DNA of 27,923 nucleotides from CAYSLU01 sp964431965 (GTDB lineage: Bacteria > Verrucomicrobiota > Kiritimatiellia > CAIKKV01 > CAYSLU01), in the NCBI GenBank assembly GCA_964431965.1, contig CAYSLU010000073.1, positions 1 through 27,923 on the forward strand, written 5' to 3'. Made by a program: the position numbers and the translations under genes. The stretch's first letter is position 1. The number at the start of each line of letters is the position of its first letter. Of the stretch, positions 8,428-15,832 are shown in pieces. The notes beneath the pieces are model-generated. The model ran no database searches and had not been told where the DNA came from. It worked only from the letters and a program-made list of their open reading frames with translations.

Positions 8428-9396
8428 ATGCTGAACATCGCGCTCGTCGGCGCGGGCGGACACAGCCTCGGGTGCCATGCGCCCGCGCTCCGCCTCTACG
8501 CCGACCGGAACCCCGGCCGTATCGCGCTCGCCGCCGTCTGCGACCTCGACCCGGCCAAAGCCGCGCGCGCCGCGGCGCAGTTCGGCTTCCGCGAGGCCGT
8601 CACCACGATCAACGCCCTGGGCGCGGCCGGGGAGGCGCGGCCCGACGCGCTCGTCGCGATCCTGCCCATTCCCGTGATGGCCGCAATCACCCCCTCCCTG
8701 CTCCGGCTCGGCATTCCCCTGCTCATTGAAAAGCCGCTGGGACCCGGCTTGGTCGAAGCCCAGGCGCTGTGCGATGCGGTCGCGTCGGCCGGAGCCGCGG
8801 ATCGCGTGATGGTCTCGCTCAACCGCCGGTTCGACCCCGGCGTGACGATGGCGCTCGAATGGCTCCGCCGCCAAGGCCCCATGCGGCACGTCCACGGGCT
8901 CATGATGCGCGCCGCCCGCACCGAGCCCGACTTTGTGTGGGGGACGGGCATCCATCTGGTCGATGCCCTCTGGCACGCGGCCGGGCCGCTGCATCTGCAG
9001 GCGGGCCGCGCCGTCTGCCCGGGCGGGCGCTCGGATACGTGGCGGACCGCGGAGTTGACCGGTCGCGACGGCTGCCTCGTGCGCTGCGACATCCAGCCGG
9101 CCGGCGGCGAGTGGGAGGAGCGCATCCGCATCGCCGGCGACGGCTACTGCGTCGACATCCGGACCGGCGTCCTGCCCCCTTGGCGGGTGCGCGCCGTACG
9201 GGACATGAAGCTCGAACTCGAGGCCGGCTCGCCGCCGGGCGAGCCGCCGTGCGTGGCGAACGGCGCATACGCGGAGACCGCCGCCTTCGTCGACGCCGTG
9301 GACACCGGACGCCCGATGCCGGTGACCGTTCGAGACGCGCTGGCCTCCAGCCGGATCACCGACGCGATCGACCGCTTGTGTCAGCCGGAACGGTGA
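8428..9396 (+). CDS. Gfo/Idh/MocA-family NAD(P)-dependent oxidoreductase
   Basis: The 322-residue protein starts with a Rossmann nucleotide-binding motif (NIALVGAGGHS, G8-G11) and carries the family's LLIEKPLG motif (E101-K102-P103), with the lysine expected near the substrate. A G-x-H-x-x-D motif (H176, D179) follows in the C-terminal alpha/beta domain. The family oxidises or reduces sugars, inositols and related polyols. No signal peptide is seen, so it is cytoplasmic. ATG 8428 is preferred over 8422 because AGGAG (8417-8421), which overlaps the preceding TAG stop, would directly abut 8422. Its position after a carbohydrate-active protein suggests a sugar substrate, which is inference. Confidence 0.88.
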   Translation: MLNIALVGAGGHSLGCHAPALRLYADRNPGRIALAAVCDLDPAKAARAAAQFGFREAVTTINALGAAGEARPDALVAILPIPVMAAITPSLLRLGIPLLIEKPLGPGLVEAQALCDAVASAGAADRVMVSLNRRFDPGVTMALEWLRRQGPMRHVHGLMMRAARTEPDFVWGTGIHLVDALWHAAGPLHLQAGRAVCPGGRSDTWRTAELTGRDGCLVRCDIQPAGGEWEERIRIAGDGYCVDIRTGVLPPWRVRAVRDMKLELEAGSPPGEPPCVANGAYAETAAFVDAVDTGRPMPVTVRDALASSRITDAIDRLCQPER

Positions 9397-9401
9397 AGAA
9401 C

Positions 9402-9977
9402 ATGAACGCCTTCCACTGGATGACCGTCGGCGCCCGGCTGGGGCTGGCCCTCGGGCTGGCGGCGTACAGCCGCTTCTTTCTCACCGCGCGGATGCTCGAA
9501 CTGGGAGACCACGGCTCCTTCATGCATCACGTGCATCTGGTCTTTCACGAAGCCGGCCACGTGCTCCTGTTCTGGGCGCCGCCGCTCCTGACGTCTCTGG
9601 GCGGCACGCTGGGCCAGCTGATCGTTCCGCTCGCGCTCGGCATCGCATTCGTCGTCCGGAACCACGACGGATTCTCCGCCTCGATCTGCGGATGGTGGTA
9701 CGGCCACAGCCTGGTGGACGCGGCCCCGTACATCAACGACGCGCGCACCCTCCGGCTGATGCTCCTGGGCGGAGGCACCGGCGACGAGATCGAGGGGCAC
9801 GACTGGAACTTCATCCTCGGCCAGCTCGACCTGCTGAAGATCGACGTCCGACTCGCACACGGCGTCCTCCTGGCCGGCCGGATCGTGATGGTCCTCGCCT
9901 TGCTCGCCGCCCTCTTCTTCCTCGCCCGCCAGTGCCTGGCCCTGGCGCAGCAACGCCAGCCCGACGCGCGCGCCTAG
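9402..9977 (+). CDS. Small integral-membrane M50-like protein with HEAGH motif
   Basis: The 191-residue protein has about five hydrophobic segments. Near the second one it carries HEAGH (H49-E50-x-x-H53), the HExxH zinc motif used by intramembrane metalloproteases of the M50/site-2-protease type. A later G-H-D-W block (H133-D134) could supply the third ligand. Further marks are LGGTLGQLIVPL, WWYGHSLVDAAPYINDAR and LGGGTGDEIEGHDWN, which I recognise from small uncharacterised bacterial membrane proteins. It is half the size of a typical M50 protease and lacks PDZ domains and the usual N-P-D-G motif, so protease activity is not established. GGTGA (9392-9396), overlapping the stop of the oxidoreductase gene, serves as ribosome-binding site. 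Its link to sugar catabolism is unclear. Confidence 0.75.
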   Translation: MNAFHWMTVGARLGLALGLAAYSRFFLTARMLELGDHGSFMHHVHLVFHEAGHVLLFWAPPLLTSLGGTLGQLIVPLALGIAFVVRNHDGFSASICGWWYGHSLVDAAPYINDARTLRLMLLGGGTGDEIEGHDWNFILGQLDLLKIDVRLAHGVLLAGRIVMVLALLAALFFLARQCLALAQQRQPDARA

Positions 9978-10132
9978 GAGAGGCGGCACAGTACTCCTGT
10001 ACGCGCCGACCGCGACAACGCAGCAGATGGGCCAAGATCACGCGTCCGCCTTTGGCCAAGCCGTGACGCTTCTTCAACAAGCCGCATCTCGCGCACCCCA
10101 GCCCTGACCGGCCGCTGCTCGTCACTCTGCGC

Positions 10133-10162
10133 TGGACACCGGGCGGAGGGGGAACGTATACG
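10133..10162 (+). promoter_or_regulatory. Candidate sigma70-like promoter before URO-D copy 2
   Basis: TGGACA (10133-10138, five of six matches) and TATACG (10157-10162, four of six) are 18 bases apart and end 26 bases before the start at 10189. They lie in the longest gap (9978-10188) of the first plus-strand run, so a transcription start here is plausible. The rest of this gap holds a weak GGCCAA/TTGGCC inverted repeat but no evident gene. Confidence 0.4.
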
Positions 10163-10188
10163 GGACAGCTCAACAAGGAGACGACTGC

Positions 10189-11286
10189 ATGCCTTCGTTC
10201 CCGGGACTCAAACGCCCGTTCCAGCCCGACTGGACCGGCCTGCTGGCCAACCTCCGCCGCGCCGGCACCCCGCGCCGCGTGTACCACATGGAACTCTTCC
10301 AGGACCTCGAAATCCGCAACGCCATCGCGGAGCGCTTCGAGCTCATGGCCGGCGTGCGCCGCGACGATCCCGACTACGACCGCAAGCAGTACATCGCGGT
10401 TCAGCGCTTCTGCGGGTTCGACTACGTCCGCGTCGGCCTCGCCGACCTCCCCTGGCCCCTCTTCCGCCAGGATGTGGCCGACACCGCGTCCCTCGCGCGG
10501 TCGAGCGGCCGCCACTACCAGGACGAGACCCACGGCCCGATCATGAGCTGGGCCGACTTCGAGAAGTACCCCTGGCCGGACCCGAACACGCCGTCGGCGA
10601 CACGCGAGCTGGAGTGGTACAGCCGAAACCTCCCCGAGGACATGTGCATCGTCGGCTCCGGCGGCTTCGCGCACTTCTGTGAGATGCTGACCTGGCTGAT
10701 GGGCTACCAGACGTTCTGTTTCGCGCTCTACGATCAGCGCGACCTGGTCAAGGCCATCGCCGACCGCCTCGTCGCCTTCTACCGCGTCTGCCTCAAGCGC
10801 ATCCTCGAGTTCGACCGCGTGAAGATCGCCTGGGGCAGCGACGACATGGGCCACCGCACGGGGCTGCTGTTCTCGCCGGACGACATGCGCGAGTTCGTGC
10901 TCACCGGCCACACGGAGATGGCCCGCATGGCCCATGAGGCCGGCCGGCCGTATCTGCTCCACGCCTGCGGCAATCTCCGCGACATTATGCCCGACCTGCT
11001 GGACACGGTGCGCATCGACGCCAAGCACAGCTTCGAGGACACGATCGAGGATGTCCGCGAGGTGAAGCAGACGTACGGAAAGCGGATCGCCATCATCGGC
11101 GGCATCGACGTCGACTTCCTCTGTCGCTCGGACGAGTCCTCCATCCGCCGCCGCACGCGCGAGACGCTCGACGCCTGCCAGCCCGGGGGCGGCTACTGCC
11201 TCGGCAGCGGGAACTCGGTGGCCAACTACATCCCGCTCGACAACTACCTCGCCATGGTAGACGAGGGCCGGCTGTACGCGGGGTGA
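10189..11286 (+). CDS. URO-D superfamily protein (methyltransferase-like), copy 2
   Basis: The 365-residue protein belongs to the same broad superfamily as the gene at 95-1162 but is a distant paralog. It shows the H-x-C motif in LLHACG (H258, C260), the GSDDMGHRTGLLFSPDDMREFV barrel segment, IIGGIDVDFL, and the C-terminal GGGYCLGSGNSVANYIPLDNYLAM block. The third zinc cysteine of MtaA-type enzymes is not at its usual place, although a Cys is present in GGYC. The heme-pathway decarboxylase arginine motif is missing. AAGGAG (10175-10180) precedes the ATG at 8 bases. There is no signal peptide. By family it may move a methyl group or bind a substrate in a zinc-dependent manner; the substrate is unknown, and the adjacent lyase and hydrolase genes suggest a sugar derivative (inference). 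Confidence 0.85.
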   Translation: MPSFPGLKRPFQPDWTGLLANLRRAGTPRRVYHMELFQDLEIRNAIAERFELMAGVRRDDPDYDRKQYIAVQRFCGFDYVRVGLADLPWPLFRQDVADTASLARSSGRHYQDETHGPIMSWADFEKYPWPDPNTPSATRELEWYSRNLPEDMCIVGSGGFAHFCEMLTWLMGYQTFCFALYDQRDLVKAIADRLVAFYRVCLKRILEFDRVKIAWGSDDMGHRTGLLFSPDDMREFVLTGHTEMARMAHEAGRPYLLHACGNLRDIMPDLLDTVRIDAKHSFEDTIEDVREVKQTYGKRIAIIGGIDVDFLCRSDESSIRRRTRETLDACQPGGGYCLGSGNSVANYIPLDNYLAMVDEGRLYAG

Positions 11287-11300
11287 GGGCTGCGGAGAGG

Positions 11301-11384
11301 AATCAGGGTGTCAGGGTTCAGGAAGGATGAGTGATTCATGCAGGATGCTCCCGGTCACGCCCCCCGAACCCTGAACCCCGAACC
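11301..11384. repeat. GGGTTCA-type heptamer repeat in inverted arrangement
   Basis: The left arm has two partial CAGGGTT-like units, with GGGTTCAGG at 11314-11322. The right arm, inside the following reading frame, has three 7-base CxGAACC units (11364-11384) and contains CCTGAACCC at 11370-11378, the exact reverse complement of the left arm. The arms can form a stem of 9 perfect pairs, extendable with mismatches. The element spans the start of the heparinase-like gene and encodes its T-L-N-P-E-P segment. Confidence 0.55.
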
Positions 11385-13521
11385 CTCTGCCCCGGCGCCC
11401 GTCTCCAAGGGCCTGCTGGCCGGCGTGTCGCTTGAGGAGATGAAAGCGCGCATCTCGCGCGACCCCTACCGCCCCTACTGGGAGCGGCTCACCGCGCGCT
11501 GGCGCGAGATCGCCGCCTGGGAGGCCGAGACCGGCGAAGTCCGCTACATCGGCAGCTGCGCCGGCGCCCAGATCACCTGGCTCGTCCGCGAGGCCGCACT
11601 CGAGTACCGGCTCACCGGCAACCCCGACGCGCTCGCCTACGTGGCCCGACAGATCGACAAGCTGGCCGACGTCTACCTGCATCGGCCCGAGGAGTGGAAG
11701 AAGGCGCACGGCCGGATCCACCCATACTGGTCCAAAGCCGACGTGGCGCTGGCCGTCGACCTCTGCCGGGATGGGCTCGACGCGGCGCGGATGGCCACGT
11801 TCCTCCGCCTCGCCCGGGAGCATCTCGTCGAGGCGCCCTACATCGGCTGGGACAGCGCCACCCGCTACCTCGGCGGCCACAACATGTCGGTGACCGAGCA
11901 GGCGTGCGCCGGGATCTGCGCGCTCGTATGGGGCGCGGACTGCGGCCGCGGCGACTGGGAAGCCATCGTGGAGCGGGCGATCGACTCCTGCCGGGCCTAT
12001 GCCCGCAACGGGCTCGACCGCTCCGGCTACGGCTACGAGGGCACAATGTACGCGGTCATCCCGGTCGAGACCATCTACCTCCTCGCCCAGATCCTGTTGC
12101 AGAACGGGCGCGAGAACCTGTTCGAGTCGATCCCGGAGCTGAGCGCGGCCCCAACCGCACTCCGCAGCCTGCTCTTCCCCGACCGGACGGCCCTGGTCCC
12201 GCTCGCGGACGGCGGCATCGCCAGCCCCAAGTCGTTCGCGTGGCTGCTGCTCGCCGCCCGCCACTTCGGGCGCCCAGAGGATCTCGCGTTCTGGTACGAG
12301 TTCCGCGGCCCGGGCCGGGCCGCCGATCCCTGTGCCAACAACAACCCGCCCCCGCTCTGGCCGAAGGGCAGCGAGCGCGGCCCGGCACGCCGCGACGGCT
12401 GGGGGCAGGACCTGTTCCCCTTCCTCTGGTGGGACGCCGCCGCGCCGGTGACGCCCCTCGACGTCAGCCCCCAGCCAACCGCGGGGTGCAGCCACGGGAC
12501 CGAAGTGGCCGCCTTCCGCACGAGCTGGGGCCGCGATGCCGTGCACGTCGTCGTCAGCGGCCAGGGCCGCGGCCACGCCAGCCTCGATCACGCGCACTCC
12601 GATGCCGGACATTTCACGATGTTCGCGCACGGCGAGTACCTGGCGATCGACACCGGCTACTGGAATGTCTACGAGGACCAGCACAGCGTGGTGCTGATCG
12701 ACGGTCAGGGCCCGTTCAACCGCACGGGCGACGAGCGGTACCGCAAGCACTACGCCGGCCGCCTCGAGGGCTTCCAGCGCCACGCGCTGCTCGACTACGT
12801 CCGGGCGGACGCCGCCCACCCGCGCAATTGCGTGTGGGCCGACCGCCACGTCCTCTTCGTCCGCACAGGCGGCGACGGCGCCTACCTCGTTGCCATCGAC
12901 AACATCAACCCCGATCACCGGGCGCACACCTACCAGTGGCAGCTTCAGGCGCACCCCGAGAGCACGGTCCGCGTCACAGGCGACACGACCGCCTCGGTGG
13001 AGCGAGCCAAGTCGCGGATCGACGTCGCGTTCATCCCTCCCCTGCCAACGGACTTCACGGGGTCGCCGTATCCGCTCACGCTCCAGTCGGAGCACGTGTA
13101 CGGCGCATACGTGCAGGGGCACGCCGCCGGCCTCAAGGGCGCCGCGGGCCTCATCAGGGACTACATCTACACCGAGGATGAGGCCCGGCGAGAGACGACC
13201 GACCTCACGTACAGCAGCTGGTACCACCCCCGGCTGACGGCCGAGTTCACGGGGCCCGTCGGCCTGCTGATGTCAGTCCTGTCGCCCCGCCGGGCCGGCG
13301 AGCCGGCGCGCCCCGTCCGGCGCGCCTCCGGCCACCGCGTGTTCCGGGCGGAAGTCGACTGCGGCGCGTTCACGGACACGATCATCGCGGCGCTGGACCA
13401 CGGCCTGATCCGCATGCCGGACGTGGCGGGCACGACGGAGCTCGCGCTGATCCGGCGCGATCGCAGTGGCCGCGTGATGGATCACTGGACCGTGGACGGA
13501 TCGCCGCTGACATTCACCTGA
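11338..13521 (+). CDS. Heparinase II/III-like protein (polysaccharide lyase fold)
   Basis: The 727-residue frame has an N-terminal alpha/alpha-toroid region (about 60-340, with GGHNMSVTEQACAG and YGYEGTMYAVIPVETIYLLAQ) and a C-terminal beta-sandwich of the heparinase II/III-like family. The diagnostic block is SLDHAHSDAGHFTMFAHGEYLAIDTGY, with H418, H420, D422 and H425, followed by QHSVVLIDGQGP. Family members cleave uronic-acid-containing polysaccharides by beta-elimination. No signal peptide is visible, which would place it in the cytoplasm acting on imported oligosaccharides. The true start is uncertain: ATG 11338 has GGAAGG at 11321-11326, but the first 20 or so residues (TLNPEPSAPAP) derive from a GGGTTCA-type repeat, and starts nearer 11410-11445 cannot be excluded. 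It is followed by the isomerase gene with a stop/SD overlap. Confidence 0.82.
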   Translation: MQDAPGHAPRTLNPEPSAPAPVSKGLLAGVSLEEMKARISRDPYRPYWERLTARWREIAAWEAETGEVRYIGSCAGAQITWLVREAALEYRLTGNPDALAYVARQIDKLADVYLHRPEEWKKAHGRIHPYWSKADVALAVDLCRDGLDAARMATFLRLAREHLVEAPYIGWDSATRYLGGHNMSVTEQACAGICALVWGADCGRGDWEAIVERAIDSCRAYARNGLDRSGYGYEGTMYAVIPVETIYLLAQILLQNGRENLFESIPELSAAPTALRSLLFPDRTALVPLADGGIASPKSFAWLLLAARHFGRPEDLAFWYEFRGPGRAADPCANNNPPPLWPKGSERGPARRDGWGQDLFPFLWWDAAAPVTPLDVSPQPTAGCSHGTEVAAFRTSWGRDAVHVVVSGQGRGHASLDHAHSDAGHFTMFAHGEYLAIDTGYWNVYEDQHSVVLIDGQGPFNRTGDERYRKHYAGRLEGFQRHALLDYVRADAAHPRNCVWADRHVLFVRTGGDGAYLVAIDNINPDHRAHTYQWQLQAHPESTVRVTGDTTASVERAKSRIDVAFIPPLPTDFTGSPYPLTLQSEHVYGAYVQGHAAGLKGAAGLIRDYIYTEDEARRETTDLTYSSWYHPRLTAEFTGPVGLLMSVLSPRRAGEPARPVRRASGHRVFRAEVDCGAFTDTIIAALDHGLIRMPDVAGTTELALIRRDRSGRVMDHWTVDGSPLTFT

Positions 13522-13534
13522 GGAGACCACCCGC

Positions 13535-14377
13535 ATGCACGCCATTCTCGGCACCATCGCCATCGAGCCCAACCGCTGGACCGCACACCGCACGCCGGCC
13601 ACCGACGTGCTCGACGCCCTGCCCCGCATCCGCGCCGCCGGCTTCGACAAACTCGAAGTCTGGCAGTGGCACGTCACGTCGCGGACCGTGTCCGCCATCC
13701 GCGGGCTCCGGGCCCGGGGCGACGAACTGGGCGTCGCGTTCCCCTACATCGGCGTCTATCCGTTCTTCACGCTGGACGGCATCGAGGACCGCGAGCAGCA
13801 TCGCCTGCTGGCCGATGTCCTGGACAAGGCCGAGATCCTCGGCGCGCGCGGGCTCAAGATCATGCTGCCCTGCGGCGTGAAGGGCAGCACGGTGACCCCG
13901 GCCCAGATGGCCCGGATCGTCGATGGCTTCGGCCGCTGGTACCGCGAGGCCAGGTCGCGCGGCATCGGCATGTGCGCCGAACTGCACGGCGGCACCCTCT
14001 TCGACCCCATCGAGGCCGGCGAGCGGTTCATGCGCGAGCATCCGGAGCTCGACTTCAGCATCTGCTACCAGCCCATCGACTTCGGGAACACGGACGCCTC
14101 CATGGCCCTGGCCGACCGCTTCGCCGGCCGCATCACGCACATGCACCTGCAGGCGCCGCGCGAGGCGGGCGGCGGCTACGCGCTGCTCGAGGACGGCCGG
14201 CTCGACTACCGCCGCCTCATCCCGCACATTCTCCAGCGCAATCCGGGAACCACCTTCACGCTGGAGTTCGTGAAGGACTGCCTGCCGGTCGAGGGGGCGC
14301 CGTTCGACGTCGACCGCGTGCTGGCCAACGCCAGCCGCGACGCCGAGTTCGTCGAACGCGTGGTCCGGCTGGGTTGA
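13535..14377 (+). CDS. Sugar phosphate isomerase/epimerase-like TIM-barrel protein
   Basis: The 280-residue protein has the AP-endonuclease-2/xylose-isomerase-like TIM-barrel pattern: AGFDKLEVWQWH in strand 2, LGVAFPYIGVYP in strand 3, ARGLKIMLPCG, the metal-ligand type strand GIGMCAELHGGTLFDP, DFSICYQPIDFGNT, ITHMHLQAP and a final TFTLEFVKD. The Glu/Asp/His residues at the strand ends are typical divalent-metal ligands for sugar ketol-isomerases and 3-epimerases. No signal peptide, so cytoplasmic. AGGAG (13521-13525) overlaps the TGA stop of the heparinase-like gene, indicating cotranscription. In this context it may convert a lyase or hydrolase product into a central-pathway sugar; the precise substrate cannot be read from the sequence. 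Confidence 0.85.
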   Translation: MHAILGTIAIEPNRWTAHRTPATDVLDALPRIRAAGFDKLEVWQWHVTSRTVSAIRGLRARGDELGVAFPYIGVYPFFTLDGIEDREQHRLLADVLDKAEILGARGLKIMLPCGVKGSTVTPAQMARIVDGFGRWYREARSRGIGMCAELHGGTLFDPIEAGERFMREHPELDFSICYQPIDFGNTDASMALADRFAGRITHMHLQAPREAGGGYALLEDGRLDYRRLIPHILQRNPGTTFTLEFVKDCLPVEGAPFDVDRVLANASRDAEFVERVVRLG

Positions 14378-14396
14378 CGGACATCGCTCGCATCGC

Positions 14397-15812
14397 ATGA
14401 AGAAGCTGATCGCCGTCTCGTGGATCGTCGTCGCGCCGGTCCTGCTGCTCGCCTGGTACGCCATGGCGCGCGAGCGGTTCGTGCCGCACAACGCCGATCC
14501 GGCCCGGGCTGCGTGGCGCCTGACGGGCGACGAGCCAGCCTACCTGCTCACGGCCCAGGCGATCGCGCTCGGCCACGGGCAGGACCTGCGCGCCGCCAAC
14601 GAAGCGCGAACCTACACCAACTTCCAGAGCCGGCCCGTGATCGGGCCGACTCAGTGGACCTACGACTACTACCGGTCGCTCGGAGTGAAGACCTGGTCCG
14701 ACCGGCGCGAGGCGTGGGGCAGCCGCCAGACGCTCCACCGGCCGCCGCTCGTCTCGCTCGTGCTGGCGCCGATCGCGCTCCGCGAGTCGGGCGTTCGCTG
14801 GGCCGCCTGCCTCATGCTCGCGGCGCTGGCGGCGGCAGCGGCGGCCGTTCTGGTCGGGCTGCAGCCCGCTCCGCGCCGCCCGCTCGCCGCGCTGGCCGCG
14901 GTCGTCATGCTCGGCAGCCTGCCGGCCGCCTGCTACACGTGCCAGATTTACCCCGAGACGGTGACCGGCGTCTGCCTGCTGCTCGCGCTGGCGCTGAATG
15001 CGTCGGGCGGGCGCGTCGCCGCCTGGGTCGGTTGCGCCCTGCTGACGATCGCACCGTGGGGGACCGCGCGCGCGCTGCCGGCCGCCGCGGGCGCGGCGCT
15101 GGTGTACGCGGCATGCGCCGCGCGGCGCCGCCGGTGGAGCACCATCGCCATCCTGGCGGCGGGCTTCGGGGCGTACTTCGCCTACAACCTCTGGCTCTGG
15201 GGCGCGCTGACCCCGCCGAACGTCGACCCGACCAGCCAGCTGGCCCTCTCCGCCGTGCCGCGCGGCCTGCTCGCCTCCTTCGTCTCCCGCTCGGTCGGCC
15301 TTTGGTTTCTGGCGCCCGCGACCTTCGCGGCCGGCGTGGCGCTCGTGGCCCTGCTGTGCCAGCGCCGGCGCGACGCCGATGCATGGGCGGCCGCGCTCGC
15401 GCTCGGCGGCACGGTCCTGCTCGTCGCCGCCTTCCCGAGCTACCGGGCGGGCATGTGCGCGGCCGGGCGCTATCAGGTCATCCCGGCCTACGTCCTCCTG
15501 TTTGCCGTGGTCCTCTGGTTCGCCCGCGGCACCGGCCCGTGGCGGGGCCGGATACTCGCCTCGTTCATCGCGCTGGGCGCGGTGTCGCTGGTCCTGAGCG
15601 CGCTCGTCCTGCGGCGCCCCGACTGCTGGTTCGAGCCCTATCTTCCGGTCTTCAAGTACGCCGCGATCAACCGCTTCTACGGGCTCCTCCCGAACATCCA
15701 TCAAGGCTATGATGTCGTCCGCCTGCTCGCCTGGGCCGCCCTGCTCGCGCTGACGCTCGGGCTGTGGGACGCGGGACGCTTCTTCCGGCAGCGGGCCGCA
15801 GGCCGCCGGTGA
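14397..15812 (+). CDS. Polytopic membrane protein, GT-C/GT39-like
   Basis: The 471-residue protein has about ten hydrophobic segments. The first (residues about 4-22) is followed by an extracytoplasmic-type loop with GDEPAYLLTAQAIALGHGQDL (D45-E46). An acidic pair in the first loop followed by an aromatic and 'LL.A.aia' is characteristic of GT-C glycosyltransferases and related PMT/GT39-like proteins that use lipid-linked sugars. Family assignment is therefore likely but the acceptor is unknown. It is the only gene of the run with no recognisable ribosome-binding site: the 19 bases between it and the isomerase stop contain none, so translation may depend on coupling. A biosynthetic membrane protein is an odd neighbour among cytoplasmic degradation enzymes. 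Confidence 0.7.
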   Translation: MKKLIAVSWIVVAPVLLLAWYAMARERFVPHNADPARAAWRLTGDEPAYLLTAQAIALGHGQDLRAANEARTYTNFQSRPVIGPTQWTYDYYRSLGVKTWSDRREAWGSRQTLHRPPLVSLVLAPIALRESGVRWAACLMLAALAAAAAAVLVGLQPAPRRPLAALAAVVMLGSLPAACYTCQIYPETVTGVCLLLALALNASGGRVAAWVGCALLTIAPWGTARALPAAAGAALVYAACAARRRRWSTIAILAAGFGAYFAYNLWLWGALTPPNVDPTSQLALSAVPRGLLASFVSRSVGLWFLAPATFAAGVALVALLCQRRRDADAWAAALALGGTVLLVAAFPSYRAGMCAAGRYQVIPAYVLLFAVVLWFARGTGPWRGRILASFIALGAVSLVLSALVLRRPDCWFEPYLPVFKYAAINRFYGLLPNIHQGYDVVRLLAWAALLALTLGLWDAGRFFRQRAAGRR

Positions 15813-15832
15813 ACCAGCAAGGAATAGCCGCC

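Noticed and set aside
9975..9999. AGGAG directly after the M50-like gene stop, with a CTCCT 13 bases later
   Set aside because: No start codon follows at usable distance, and a 5-base stem without a U-tract is too weak to call a terminator. It could be the remnant of a lost gene junction.
11311..13227. Long minus-strand open frame opposite the heparinase-like gene
   Set aside because: Composition-driven antisense frame without domain features.
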